Shown: positions 8,148 to 17,900 of the stretch, one piece after another | How the letters are laid out: each line of letters starts with the position of its first letter | Position numbering within the stretch: position 1 is the stretch's first letter | Source: Abiotrophia defectiva ATCC 49176 | GTDB taxonomy: Bacteria > Bacillota > Bacilli > Lactobacillales > Aerococcaceae | Assembly (NCBI RefSeq): GCF_037041345.1 | Contig: NZ_CP146287.1 | Span: forward strand, 1,491,501-1,555,500 | Length of the DNA stretch: 64,000 bases | Reading direction: 5' to 3' | Notes under the pieces: model-generated | Database searches by the model: none | Told to the model about the DNA's origin: nothing | Seen by the model: the letters and a program-made list of their open reading frames with translations, nothing else | Translations under genes and position numbers: made by a program

Positions 8148-9935
8148 TTAGTAATAGAGCCAGGTACCGCGACCTGTATCCCAATACCAACGTCCTTGAC
8201 GTGGAGTGGAATCGAGGACACCGTCACCATCATCATCGAAATAATCAAAAACAGGTGCAGGTTCTACGTTAGGGTTGTTAAGTTCAGCCTGAGTAGGCAA
8301 CTCAGGAGCAGATGAGTTGCTCGCAGTTGATGATTCACTACTTGAAGCACTTGATTCAGTTGCATTAGTTTGGCCTTGGGCAAACTCCACTAAGGTCTTC
8401 ACGATTGAAGCCACATTAGTATTCGCGGTTTCTCCTTCGCCAGGTGCACCAAGAACTACAACAATCACGGATTTTCCGTTCATCTCAATAATTGCCGCAT
8501 AATGGTGCATACTCCCCACTTGATCAGGTGTCGTCATTTCATAACGTCGTGTTACATCTTTCAGATCTGTTGGGAACTTGGTGGAAACCGGAGTCTTAAG
8601 AACGGCTTCTTTAAGCGCTGCACTCACCTTATTATTAACTAACTTATCTTGGGCCAGCTGATTCAACAAATTAGCCAAGTCATAGGCACTTGTGGTCACA
8701 CCTGTAATATCACCTGCCTCATTCAAGGCTAGATTAGCACTAATCTTTGTTGAATAGTAGCCTTGGCTATTAAGCCAGAGATTCAATTCATTTGCGCCAC
8801 CTACTTGTTGAATTAAGTAATTCATGGCTGTTGCATCTTGGGCTACCACTACTGCATCAATTAATTCTTGGATAGTAATCTTTGAACCAATAGCGTGTGT
8901 TGCCATAGCCGTCTCTCCCGTCCCTACACGGAGAGCTTCTTGAATTTCAACTTCAGTTGTTAGTTCAAACTTTTTCTCATCAATCAATTGATAGGTCCGT
9001 GCTAATACAAACCATGCAAAAAGGTTAGATGCGTCACTAGACTTAGTACTTGATAAGTAAGGAGCTTTGCTACCGACTTCTTGAAGAGCCAGGACTTGTT
9101 TACCATCGGACTTGAAGGCTGCCTCTAAAGCTTTCACTTGATCTTGACTCAGACCTAAATCCGGTGTTTGATATTCAAGTTGTTCGGTGTAGTTAAGGCT
9201 GTCCGCCTTGATGGCCAAGGACACCTTACTACCAGTTGCTTTAGTAATTTGATAGCTTGGGTCCACATAACGTAAGACTAAATTGTTAGCTTCCTTGACT
9301 AAAGAGTAGTCTGTTAAGTCGCTACCATCTACGGAAAACTTGAATGTATCACGGGTCAAATTCTCTAATGGTTGCTCAAAAGTCAAAGTGACCGTCACAA
9401 AAGGATAGGCAGAAAGATCTGCTTGTTTACTTTTGGCTTGAAGGTTTGGCGTACTACTTGATTCTTCCTTGCTGGACTCCTGCGCTACTTGGCTAGAGCT
9501 TGATGATGTTGGTGTTTCAGTATTTTGATTTCCCCATTTAATTCCCACGGCATTCAAGGCTTGTGGTAAGTACTTAGGTAACTCCGGACCATATAAGAAA
9601 GCCAAGAATAAAAGAATTAAAACAAGCACCATCTGTAGAATACTGAAGATAACTCGCATGAAACCACGACGACGTTTTGGTTTGAATTCAGGAACTAATT
9701 CTTCCTCATCATCTTGGGATGAAAAATCAAAATTCTGAATTTCTTGGGTATTACGCCACGCTTCATACTCCGTTGTCTGGTGTAAATCATCATGAGGCAG
9801 AACTGTATTCGAATCGAATGCTTCATCATTCTCATAATGTGGTTCCCTCACCACTTTTTTATCCGCAAATGAATAACCACAACGGGCACAGTGCGTCTTA
9901 CTTCTGACTGGCTTGCCACAGTTTGGACATTGCAT
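8148..9935 (-). CDS. Zinc-ribbon membrane protein with catalytically empty beta-lactamase-like domain
   Basis: 595 residues in four parts. (1) A zinc ribbon at the extreme N-terminus, Cys3/Cys6/Cys16/Cys19. (2) An acidic cytoplasmic stretch, then a basic KPKRRR and one membrane helix (about 92-115). (3) A Ser-rich linker and a small beta domain (about 170-260). (4) A class A beta-lactamase/penicillin-binding-like fold (about 270-535), with QDATAMNYLIQQVGG at the place of the S-D-N...N-x-L-I helix and GSMHHYAAIIEMNGKSVIVVVL at the K-T-G strand. The S-x-x-K nucleophile motif is not present (DASNLFAWF instead) and the K-[ST]-G is VGSMHH, so it should be inactive. The C-terminus holds DDDGDGVLD and ends W-Y-W-D...T-W-L-Y-Y, possibly a wall or ion-binding tail. 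ATG follows GAGGAGGG. Role unknown; binding or sensing is plausible. Confidence 0.7.
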   Translation of the reverse strand: MQCPNCGKPVRSKTHCARCGYSFADKKVVREPHYENDEAFDSNTVLPHDDLHQTTEYEAWRNTQEIQNFDFSSQDDEEELVPEFKPKRRRGFMRVIFSILQMVLVLILLFLAFLYGPELPKYLPQALNAVGIKWGNQNTETPTSSSSSQVAQESSKEESSSTPNLQAKSKQADLSAYPFVTVTLTFEQPLENLTRDTFKFSVDGSDLTDYSLVKEANNLVLRYVDPSYQITKATGSKVSLAIKADSLNYTEQLEYQTPDLGLSQDQVKALEAAFKSDGKQVLALQEVGSKAPYLSSTKSSDASNLFAWFVLARTYQLIDEKKFELTTEVEIQEALRVGTGETAMATHAIGSKITIQELIDAVVVAQDATAMNYLIQQVGGANELNLWLNSQGYYSTKISANLALNEAGDITGVTTSAYDLANLLNQLAQDKLVNNKVSAALKEAVLKTPVSTKFPTDLKDVTRRYEMTTPDQVGSMHHYAAIIEMNGKSVIVVVLGAPGEGETANTNVASIVKTLVEFAQGQTNATESSASSSESSTASNSSAPELPTQAELNNPNVEPAPVFDYFDDDGDGVLDSTPRQGRWYWDTGRGTWLYY

Positions 9936-10025
9936 ATCTTAAATCCCTCCTCTAATTAGGTTGCTACCTATTCCCTACAATTCTATCATAGAATAGCTAA
10001 AAATTAAAGCGCCTTATCACAATAA

Positions 10026-11207
10026 TTAGCCCTTGGTCCCCTTGGCCAGGACTAATACTTTCAAGTAGTCACTGCGCTTATCTTCTGACCGCGGGAAATC
10101 CTCTCCCAAGCCAAAACTAGCCTGCAGTTCAGCACCCGGACACGCTGCTAAGCAATCTGCTTTAAAGCGTTCTAAAGGATAGGCCGAGTGATTGGTAGAC
10201 AAGACTAATTGACCACCTGGGGCCACCAAACACCAAAGATCTGCCGCAAGCTGGCCATAATTTTTAAGGGCAGAGAAGGTATATTTCTTCGTGCGCGCAA
10301 AACTAGGTGGGTCACATACAACTCGATCAAAGGTCAGTCCTTTTCGCTTAGCATAGCGGATATAGTCGAAGACATCCATGACACGAATTTCATGCGCTTG
10401 GCTAGGCGTCTCTATCCCATTCAGCGCGAAGTTTTCCTGGGTCTTAGCTAGGCTACGATTAGCCACATCTACGCTAACGGTTTTGCTTGCGCCCCCCATT
10501 GCGGCCGCTACTGAGAAACCACCTGTATAACTGAAGAGGTTTAAGAGACTTTTGCCAGCAGCTCCCTGCATGATATAGTCTCGCACCTGCCGCTGATCCA
10601 AAAAGAGACCTGTCATCCATTCCTCTCCAAGATGGATGGCATAGTGAATGCCATTTTCGCGAATAGTGACTGGTGCGGGTGCTAGCTGACCTTCAAGGTG
10701 ACTAATAGCTTGTTCAGCCACTTGTTGATCAAAACGCTGGGTTTCATAGATTCCCAAGATGCCGGGAACATGAGCTTTAAGAGCTGATACTAGCTCATCG
10801 CGGTAATGATAAATTCCTTGAGAATACCAGTTAAGCTGGATAAATCCTGCATACCAATCCACTGTCACCCCGCCCAAGCCATCACCTTCTCCATTGATAA
10901 GGCGAAAGGCAGTTAAGTCTGAACGGTTAAAATAGGACTGACGCTGAGACAAGGAAGCTTGAACCCGTTGCTCTAACCAGTTAGCGTCTAGCTGACTATT
11001 CTGAGTTAACAACCAGCCTAAGCCCTTCTGTTGGCGCCCGACTAGCATGAGTCCCAGCCACTGCCCCGTCACCGACTTTAAGCCTACTACACTTCCTTCG
11101 GCTAGCCGCTCAGCTACTTCTGACTCCATGATGTCAGCTAACTGAATCAACGCCTTGCCCTTTTTTAGCCCTTGACTGGCTTTCTTCTTCACGATTAGTG
11201 TATCCAT
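10026..11207 (-). CDS. Class I SAM-dependent rRNA methyltransferase, RlmI/RlmK family
   Basis: Cytoplasmic RNA cytosine methyltransferase of the YwbD/RlmI kind. A PUA-like RNA-binding domain spans about residues 1-75. A linker follows with RLINGEGDGLGGVTVDWY, diagnostic of this family. The methyltransferase then shows motif I LFSYTGGFSVAAAMGGA and motif IV CDPPSFART. At 393 residues the length is standard. The start ATG lies 3 bases after the stop of the upstream HD gene, with the ribosome site AAAGGAG inside the end of that gene, so the two are an operon. The target is presumably 23S rRNA, by family. Confidence 0.88.
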   Translation of the reverse strand: MDTLIVKKKASQGLKKGKALIQLADIMESEVAERLAEGSVVGLKSVTGQWLGLMLVGRQQKGLGWLLTQNSQLDANWLEQRVQASLSQRQSYFNRSDLTAFRLINGEGDGLGGVTVDWYAGFIQLNWYSQGIYHYRDELVSALKAHVPGILGIYETQRFDQQVAEQAISHLEGQLAPAPVTIRENGIHYAIHLGEEWMTGLFLDQRQVRDYIMQGAAGKSLLNLFSYTGGFSVAAAMGGASKTVSVDVANRSLAKTQENFALNGIETPSQAHEIRVMDVFDYIRYAKRKGLTFDRVVCDPPSFARTKKYTFSALKNYGQLAADLWCLVAPGGQLVLSTNHSAYPLERFKADCLAACPGAELQASFGLGEDFPRSEDKRSDYLKVLVLAKGTKG

Positions 11208-11210
11208 CTA

Positions 11211-11852
11211 TTATTCTCCTTTGATTTCAGCCCAGAATTGTGCCAGGTATTGGCGCATAAAAGCAGTTCTATCTTGGGCTATAGCACGGCCTGATGCAGT
11301 ATTCATCAAGTCAGCCAACTTTAATAATTTTTCATCAAAATGCGCAAGGCTGCTCTGATTTTGACGATAATCTTCTTGACTTAACTGGGACAAATCACGA
11401 GGAGGCAAGTCATTATAGAGATCATGTCCTCGTGAACCTCCATAATAGAAGGTACGAGCGATACCAATTGCGCCTAAGGCATCTAATCGGTCTGCATCTT
11501 GCACAATTTGTCCCTCGAGTGACAGAGATTGCCTTTCTTGCAGGTTTTTACTAAAAGACTGGCGATCCATAATTTCTAAAATAGCATCTCGTTCCGGTAA
11601 AGTTGCGCCTGCTTGTATTAGAAGCTCTGCTACTTCTCTACGCGCTTGAGCTGGATTCGATGTCACCTTATCATCAATGACATCATGCAACCAAGCGGCA
11701 GCTAGCACAATGGAGGTTTTTATGGGCTGTGATTCAGCTGCCATCAAACGTTGAGCATTGGCTACCACACGCTCAAGGTGCTGAATATCATGCCCCGTCT
11801 TATCTTGCGCCATACGTTGACGCACAAAAGCTTCAATGATTCCTAACTCCAT
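11211..11852 (-). CDS. HD-domain phosphohydrolase (YedJ-like)
   Basis: Metal-dependent phosphohydrolase of the HD superfamily, 213 residues. The ligand pattern is clear: GHDIQHLERV (His21, His25), WLHDVIDD (His-Asp pair near 54-55), and VQDADRLDALGAIGIARTFYYGG (Asp near 118), which is the signature of the YedJ/YpgQ group. The substrate is unproven; relatives hydrolyse nucleotides. ATG is preceded by GAAAGGAG. First gene of a two-gene unit with the RlmI-like methyltransferase. Confidence 0.85.
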   Translation of the reverse strand: MELGIIEAFVRQRMAQDKTGHDIQHLERVVANAQRLMAAESQPIKTSIVLAAAWLHDVIDDKVTSNPAQARREVAELLIQAGATLPERDAILEIMDRQSFSKNLQERQSLSLEGQIVQDADRLDALGAIGIARTFYYGGSRGHDLYNDLPPRDLSQLSQEDYRQNQSSLAHFDEKLLKLADLMNTASGRAIAQDRTAFMRQYLAQFWAEIKGE

Positions 11853-11936
11853 TCCCTGTCACACTCCTTTCTTGTATTCTAGCACAAGAGTCCTGCTCAA
11901 GGCTAGCTAGCCCCTAGTGTTTACTTGCTTAAGCAG

Positions 11937-11977
11937 AAAAAATCCCTCAGTCCTTGCTAAGAAGGCTGAGGGATTTT
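11937..11977 (-). terminator. Terminator of the adhesin gene
   Basis: Stem AATCCCTCAG / CTGAGGGATT (11941-11975) with inner CCTT/AAGG pairing, followed on the minus strand by TTTTT, 10 bases past the adhesin stop codon. Confidence 0.9.
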
Positions 11978-11986
11978 GACTAGGCT

Positions 11987-14900
11987 TTAGTCTTCATCTG
12001 TCGCTTGGCGCTTGCGCGTCGCAACTAGGCCGACACTTGCTAAGATAGTCAAGGCCACACCTGAGAAGAAGCTATAGTCTGGGGCTTCACCAGTTGCTGG
12101 TAAGAGCCCTTGTCTTTCTACCTCTGGCTCACTTGGAGCGACTGGTAGTGGTACAACGGTTGGCACATATTGTGCCGTCACCTTGCGCCCGTTGCGGTCA
12201 ACCCGAACCACGGTCACACCACTTGCTTGGCCTAAGAAGCCGGCTTCTGGTGTGAAGGTCACAGAACCATCTGGGTTAAGAACATAAGACCCTTCCCCTG
12301 GTACGGTTAATTCAGTTTGACCATTTTCGAAGGTAGCTGGGATGGTCAGATCCACATCGCCTTCAAAGACTGGCGTCCCGGTTTGTTTTTCACCTGGGTA
12401 GCCGGTTGAAGTCGTATCTTGTGTCTTCACTTGTCCGTAAACGGTTGGAATGTACTGAATCTTCAGTTCTTTCCCGTTGACATCACGACGGATAACCGTA
12501 ATTGGACTTGCCTGGCCAATAAAGTCTGGTTCTGGCGTGAAGGTCACTTCCCCTGTCTCAGGGTTGACGGTGTAAGTCCCTTGACCTGGAACGGTCACGC
12601 TGGTGACCCCACCCTCGAGATAAGCTGGAACTTTGGTATCCACTTGACCCTTGAATTCTGGTAACTTGCTTTGGCTTTGACCCTTCATGCCCTCGCTAGT
12701 CACGCTAGCGTTGACAACTGGTGAATAAGTCGCTTCAGCAGTTGTCCCGTTGACGTCAGTGGCTTGAATGCGGGCTGGGACTGGTTGACCCACGTAACCT
12801 GGATTTGGTGTGAAGGTCACGGTTCCGTCTTGGGATAAGCTGTAGGTCCCGACTTGCTTGCCCGCTTGGTCCAAGGCTGGAATAGTCGTGTCAGCCACAG
12901 CTTGGCCATTGACCACAAACTTGAGGCTGCCTGGGACTAAGTCCACGCTTTGTTCTGTGCCGTCAATATTGGCAGAACCTGGTACAAACTTAACTTGACC
13001 CGTTTGGGCTTGGTTAACCACGCCTGAAGAGTAGTCGTCGTTAGCACCTGGTTTAACTGGGATAACGGTCGCTTGGTAAGTAGCCGTCACTGGGGTGCCG
13101 TTCTTATCGACGCGTTTAACCGTCAATGGTGAACCTTGGCCCGTGAAGGTCTTCTCTGGAACAAACTCGATGGAGCCATCTGCTTGGATGGTGTAGACCC
13201 CTTCGCCGATGACAGACTTACTTGTCTTGCCATCTTCAAAGGTCATTGGCACCGTCTCATCAATTGGCACCGATGAATTTCCTGGCGTAAAGACTGGACG
13301 AGCCGTTTGTTTCTTGCCCTGCACTCCAGTTGAAGTGGCTGGCGTGCTAGTTGGCGTTACCTTAGTCACGGTTGGGGTGTAAGTTGCGGTGACTGGTGTA
13401 CCGTTCTTGTCTACACGTTTAACTGTCACTGGGTCTGGCGTACCAACAAATTGCTTGTCTGGCGTGAAAGTAATGGAACCATCTGGGTTGATGGTGTAGA
13501 CACCAACGTTTGGCACAGCCTTAGTGCTTGAGCCATCCTCGAAGGTCATTGGACTATCCACATCGATTGGCACTGCTGGGTCACCTGGAGTGAAGACTGG
13601 CGTCGCTGTCTGTGGTTGACCTTGAACACCCGTCGAAGTCGCTGGTGTGCTGGTTGGTGTTACCTTAGTCACGGTTGGGGTGTAAGTTGCGGTGACTGGT
13701 GTACCGTTCTTGTCGACACGTTTGACCGTGACAGGATCTGGTGTCCCAACATATTGCTTGTCTGGGGTGAAGGTAATGGAACCATCTGGGTTGATGGTGT
13801 AGACACCAACGTTTGGCACAGTCTTAGTACTTGAGCCGTCCTCGAAGGTCATTGGGCTATCCGCATCAATTGGTACCAATGGGTTCCCTTCAGTAAAGGT
13901 TGGCGTGCCCTTTTGTGGTTGACCTTGAACACCATTTGATTCAGCGTTGGTGCTGGTTGGCGTTACCTTGGTTACGGTTGGAGTGTAGGTAGCCGTTACT
14001 TCCGTACCGTTCTTGTCGACACGTTTAACTGTCACCGGATCTGGGGTCCCAACATATTGCTTGTCTGGGGTGAAGGTAATGGAGCCATCTGGGTTGATGG
14101 AGTACTCACCTACACCTGGAACCTTCTTCGTGCTTGACCCGTCTTCGAAAGTCATTGGACTATCCACATCGATTGGCACGGCTGAGTCACCTGGTGTGAA
14201 GACTGGACTGCCGGTTTGTGGCATACCTTGGACACCTGTTGAAGTGGCTGGCGTGCTGGTTGGTGTTACCTTAGTCACGGTTGGAGTATAAGTAGCAGTC
14301 ACAGGTGTCCCGTTCTTGTCTACACGTTTGATAGTGACTGGGGCTGGTGTCCCTACGTATTGCTTGTCTGGAGTGAAAGTAATGGAACCATCTGGGTTGA
14401 TGGTGTAGACACCGACACCTGGCACAGTCTTAGTTGGCTGGCCGTCTTCGAAAGTCATTGGGCTATCCAAGTCGATTGGCACGGCTGAGTCACCTGGTGT
14501 GAAGACTGGGGTTCCTGTTTGTGGAACGCCTTGAACGCCGTTCGATGTGGCGTCAGTGCTTGTTGGTGTTACTTTCGTCACAGTTGGCGTGTACTTAGCA
14601 GTGACTTCCGTACCGTTCTTGTCCACACGCTTAACAGTAACTGGGTCTGGGGTTCCAACGTATTGCTTGTCTGGCGTAAAGGTAATCGTACCATCTGATT
14701 CAATGACATAGGTCCCGACATTTGGCACCTTCTTAGTGCTTGACCCATCCTCGAAAGTCATTGGCTTAGCGTCATCAAGTGGTACCAACGGATCACCCTC
14801 GGTGAATGTTGGCTTACCCTTTTGTGGTTGGCCTTGAACACCACTTGACTCAGCGTTGGTGCTGGTTGGCGTTACTTGCGTAACGTTTGGCTGATAAACT

Positions 14901-17900
14901 GCATCTGCAGTAGAACCATTGCTGTCTGTTACGCGAAGGCGTGCAGGAGTAGGTGTTCCGTAGAAATCAGGAGCAGGCTGGAAGCTAATCTCCCCATTTG
15001 GTTTAACTGTATAGGTTCCTTGTACCTTGCCACTTGCGTCGCTAACTGCCAAGGTATTACCCTGTTGAACTTGCCCATCCACAACGAATTGTGGTCCAGC
15101 TGGGTTTAATGGAACTGTTTGAGTTTGATTATTAACAGTTGCTTGACCCGGTGTGAAGTTAAGTTGGCTAGTTTGAAGTTGCCCTTGAAGCCCAGTAGTC
15201 TGAGTATCTTGGCCTGTAGGGGTTGCAGCCTTGACATCGGCTTGATAAGTAGCAGTTACTTCTGTCCCGTTCTTATCCACACGTTTAACCGTTTCAGGAT
15301 TTGGACGACCAGTATAGCCAGGAAGTGGTTGGAAGGTTACACGTCCTGTATTATCCACTGTATAAGTCCCAACACCTGGAACTTCCTTAGTTGATTTTCC
15401 ATTGTCAAAAGTTGGTGCAACGGCTTCATCAATTGGCACACGGCTATCACCTGGAGTGAAGACTAGGTTTCCGGATTGCTCAGCCCCTTGAATACCTTCA
15501 GAGCTTGCGTTCTGACCTGTTGGTACAACTGGCGTCACCTTCGGTTGGTAAGTCGCTCGGTGAGGTTGCCCAGAAGCATCATTTACTTGTAAATTAACTG
15601 GATCTACCGTCCCAACAAATGACTTGTTTGGAGTGAAAGTTACGCGACCTGTTGCTAGATCTAAGTTAAAGGTCCCGACTTCCTTACCACCAGAAGTTGC
15701 TGGAATACTTGTCCCTGATACAGGATTACCCTCAGCATCTAAGAAAGTAGCTGGATTGCTAGCCGATGGCTGAACAGGTGTGTTGGCTGGATCCCCATCA
15801 TTAAAGACGATGTCTTTTTCTTGTGGTAAACCTTGTGCGTCGGTTGAAACGTTCTCAGTATGCTTCAATACATTTGGAACATAACGAGCGTCCATAGTAT
15901 TGAGCGTATCACTTACAGGTGCTTCTGAATTGTTCTTAGCGGTCCAGTTAGTGTCTGATCCGTTGGTATCAAAACGACGAATATTAATCCCTGCTGCTTT
16001 ACCAGTAAAACCTGCCGCAGGCTCAAAAACAACATTAACGTCAGCGCCATCTGCGGTCACTTTATAGCGTCCTTCTGTCGTAGTATACCATCCCTCACCA
16101 TTTGGTGTTAGGGTCTGCCCTGTATTATCTAAAACGATTGGTGCTTTGTTGGTGTCAATGGCTGCTTTGGCATTCTCATCGTTCTTATCAACACCACGAG
16201 GAGTAAAGTGAAGGGTTGCTTTTTGTTGTTGATCTTGTAAACCAAAAGTCTCCTTCTTCTCACCTTTTGGTGGATAGGTTAAGAGCACTTCTAAGTCCTC
16301 TACTTCCCCACTAAATGCTGTTCCAGTAGGTTTTTCAATATCCCCTTGATTCAAGGCAATACGAACACGCATCCCAATCTTGTTAACCTGATCATTTGTC
16401 ATCGGCGGATGATTTTTGAAGTTAACAGTGAAGTCGCCTTCACCCGTTACTTCAGTGAAATCACTGGCTTCATTATCATCAAACTTTCCGTTTTGGTTGA
16501 AGTCCATCCAAGCACGAACATATGCCTTGGCATTGCCATTGACATTTGCGTGGAAACGAACGGAGTAATTTCCGTCACGAAGACGATCTGCCCGGAAAAG
16601 ATTGTGAGTCTGATTAACTAAATCATCAGGCAAGAGTTGCTTGATACCCTCATCGGCGTGGTCTGTATTATCATCGTGAGTCCAATCACCGCCAGAAGAC
16701 GTGTCAATATCGGCTTTCACCCTACCTAGATAAGGTTGAGGGCTAGGATTCCCTGTCTCTGCATCGTAGCCAGAAATAGCGTGAACTGCTGTCCCATAAG
16801 TTTCAGGAGCATCCCCTTCATCAACAACCATAAAACCTATCATAGCCCCTTGTTGACCGGAAGAAGCAATATAAATTCCCACTTCAGAAGCCCCACGACT
16901 CATAACAAGTGGCACCGTATAGCCATTTGAAACATTAGGACCAAAAACTTGGGAACCTAGCCCCCCCGTTTTTTGATCTGGATTAGTATAGGCATGCCAA
17001 TAAACCTTACTCCCTTCTTCCCCGATATATTGACCATCAGTGTTAGGAAGCATTGCATAATAGGTATCCGTAATTTCGGTCCCATCTGGGCGGACACGTT
17101 TCCATTCAGCCAAGTGCTCCCAGCCTTGCCCATTTGTAGTAAATATAGCATACTCACCTGGGTTGGCTTCTTCGCCATCGGCCATAACTACAGTCGCCTT
17201 AACTGGCTTGTTAAGATAAGTTGCTTCAACATTGAAAGTCACCCCATAGTTAGCACCGTTGCGTGGCACTTGTAATTGGGTCAATCGCCCTTTAGTATTG
17301 ATTCCTTGATCTCTAATAGCTGTCCATTGGTTCTGAGCTGCCCCTATAATTTTAGGACGGTAGTCATCTCCATTGTTCTGCTGATCATTGTATTCAGGCG
17401 CATATGTCAGCCATGTATTCTTAGCATTCGGATTGTAGCTAGCTGCATGCTCAGTCCCCTGAACACGATTACGATAGATTTCGGTTGAGTTAAAGGGTTT
17501 TAAGTCCGTAACCGTCAATTTAACCCGATATCCTGGCGAAATTTCTTTTTCATAGACGGTTCCTACTTTAAGGGAACCATTGTCCAAATTCGAAATTGAA
17601 TTAGGGTCAGATAAATCTAGCCAATTGATTTGCTTCATTAAATCAGCTGGTCTCTTATTCTCCGAATCAGCCAAGGTAGGCTTCGATACCGTATTATTAG
17701 GATTGCCATCCCGCAAACTATTAGATGTAACATCTCGACGTACTCGGCGAGAACGACTAGTCTGTAATGCTTCCACAGAAGGCACTGGTCGATCTTCATT
17801 TGTTGCTTGACTAGAAGCAGAATGAATAGGGCCTTCTGAGGATTCTTGGGGCTTATTCAAACTCTCTTCTTCTTTAAGTTTTTCCCTAGATTCTATTGGA

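Noticed and set aside
8148-9935. Functional class A beta-lactamase
   Set aside because: The S-x-x-K and K-T-G motifs are missing and the domain is tethered to a zinc ribbon, so resistance activity is not supported.
13616-15394. Plus-strand open frames inside the adhesin repeats
   Set aside because: Created by the repeated composition of the minus-strand coding region; no ribosome sites and no conservation signal.
12140-16255. CRISPR-like or intergenic tandem repeats
   Set aside because: The ~300-bp repeats keep one open frame of CshA-type protein modules; there are no spacers.
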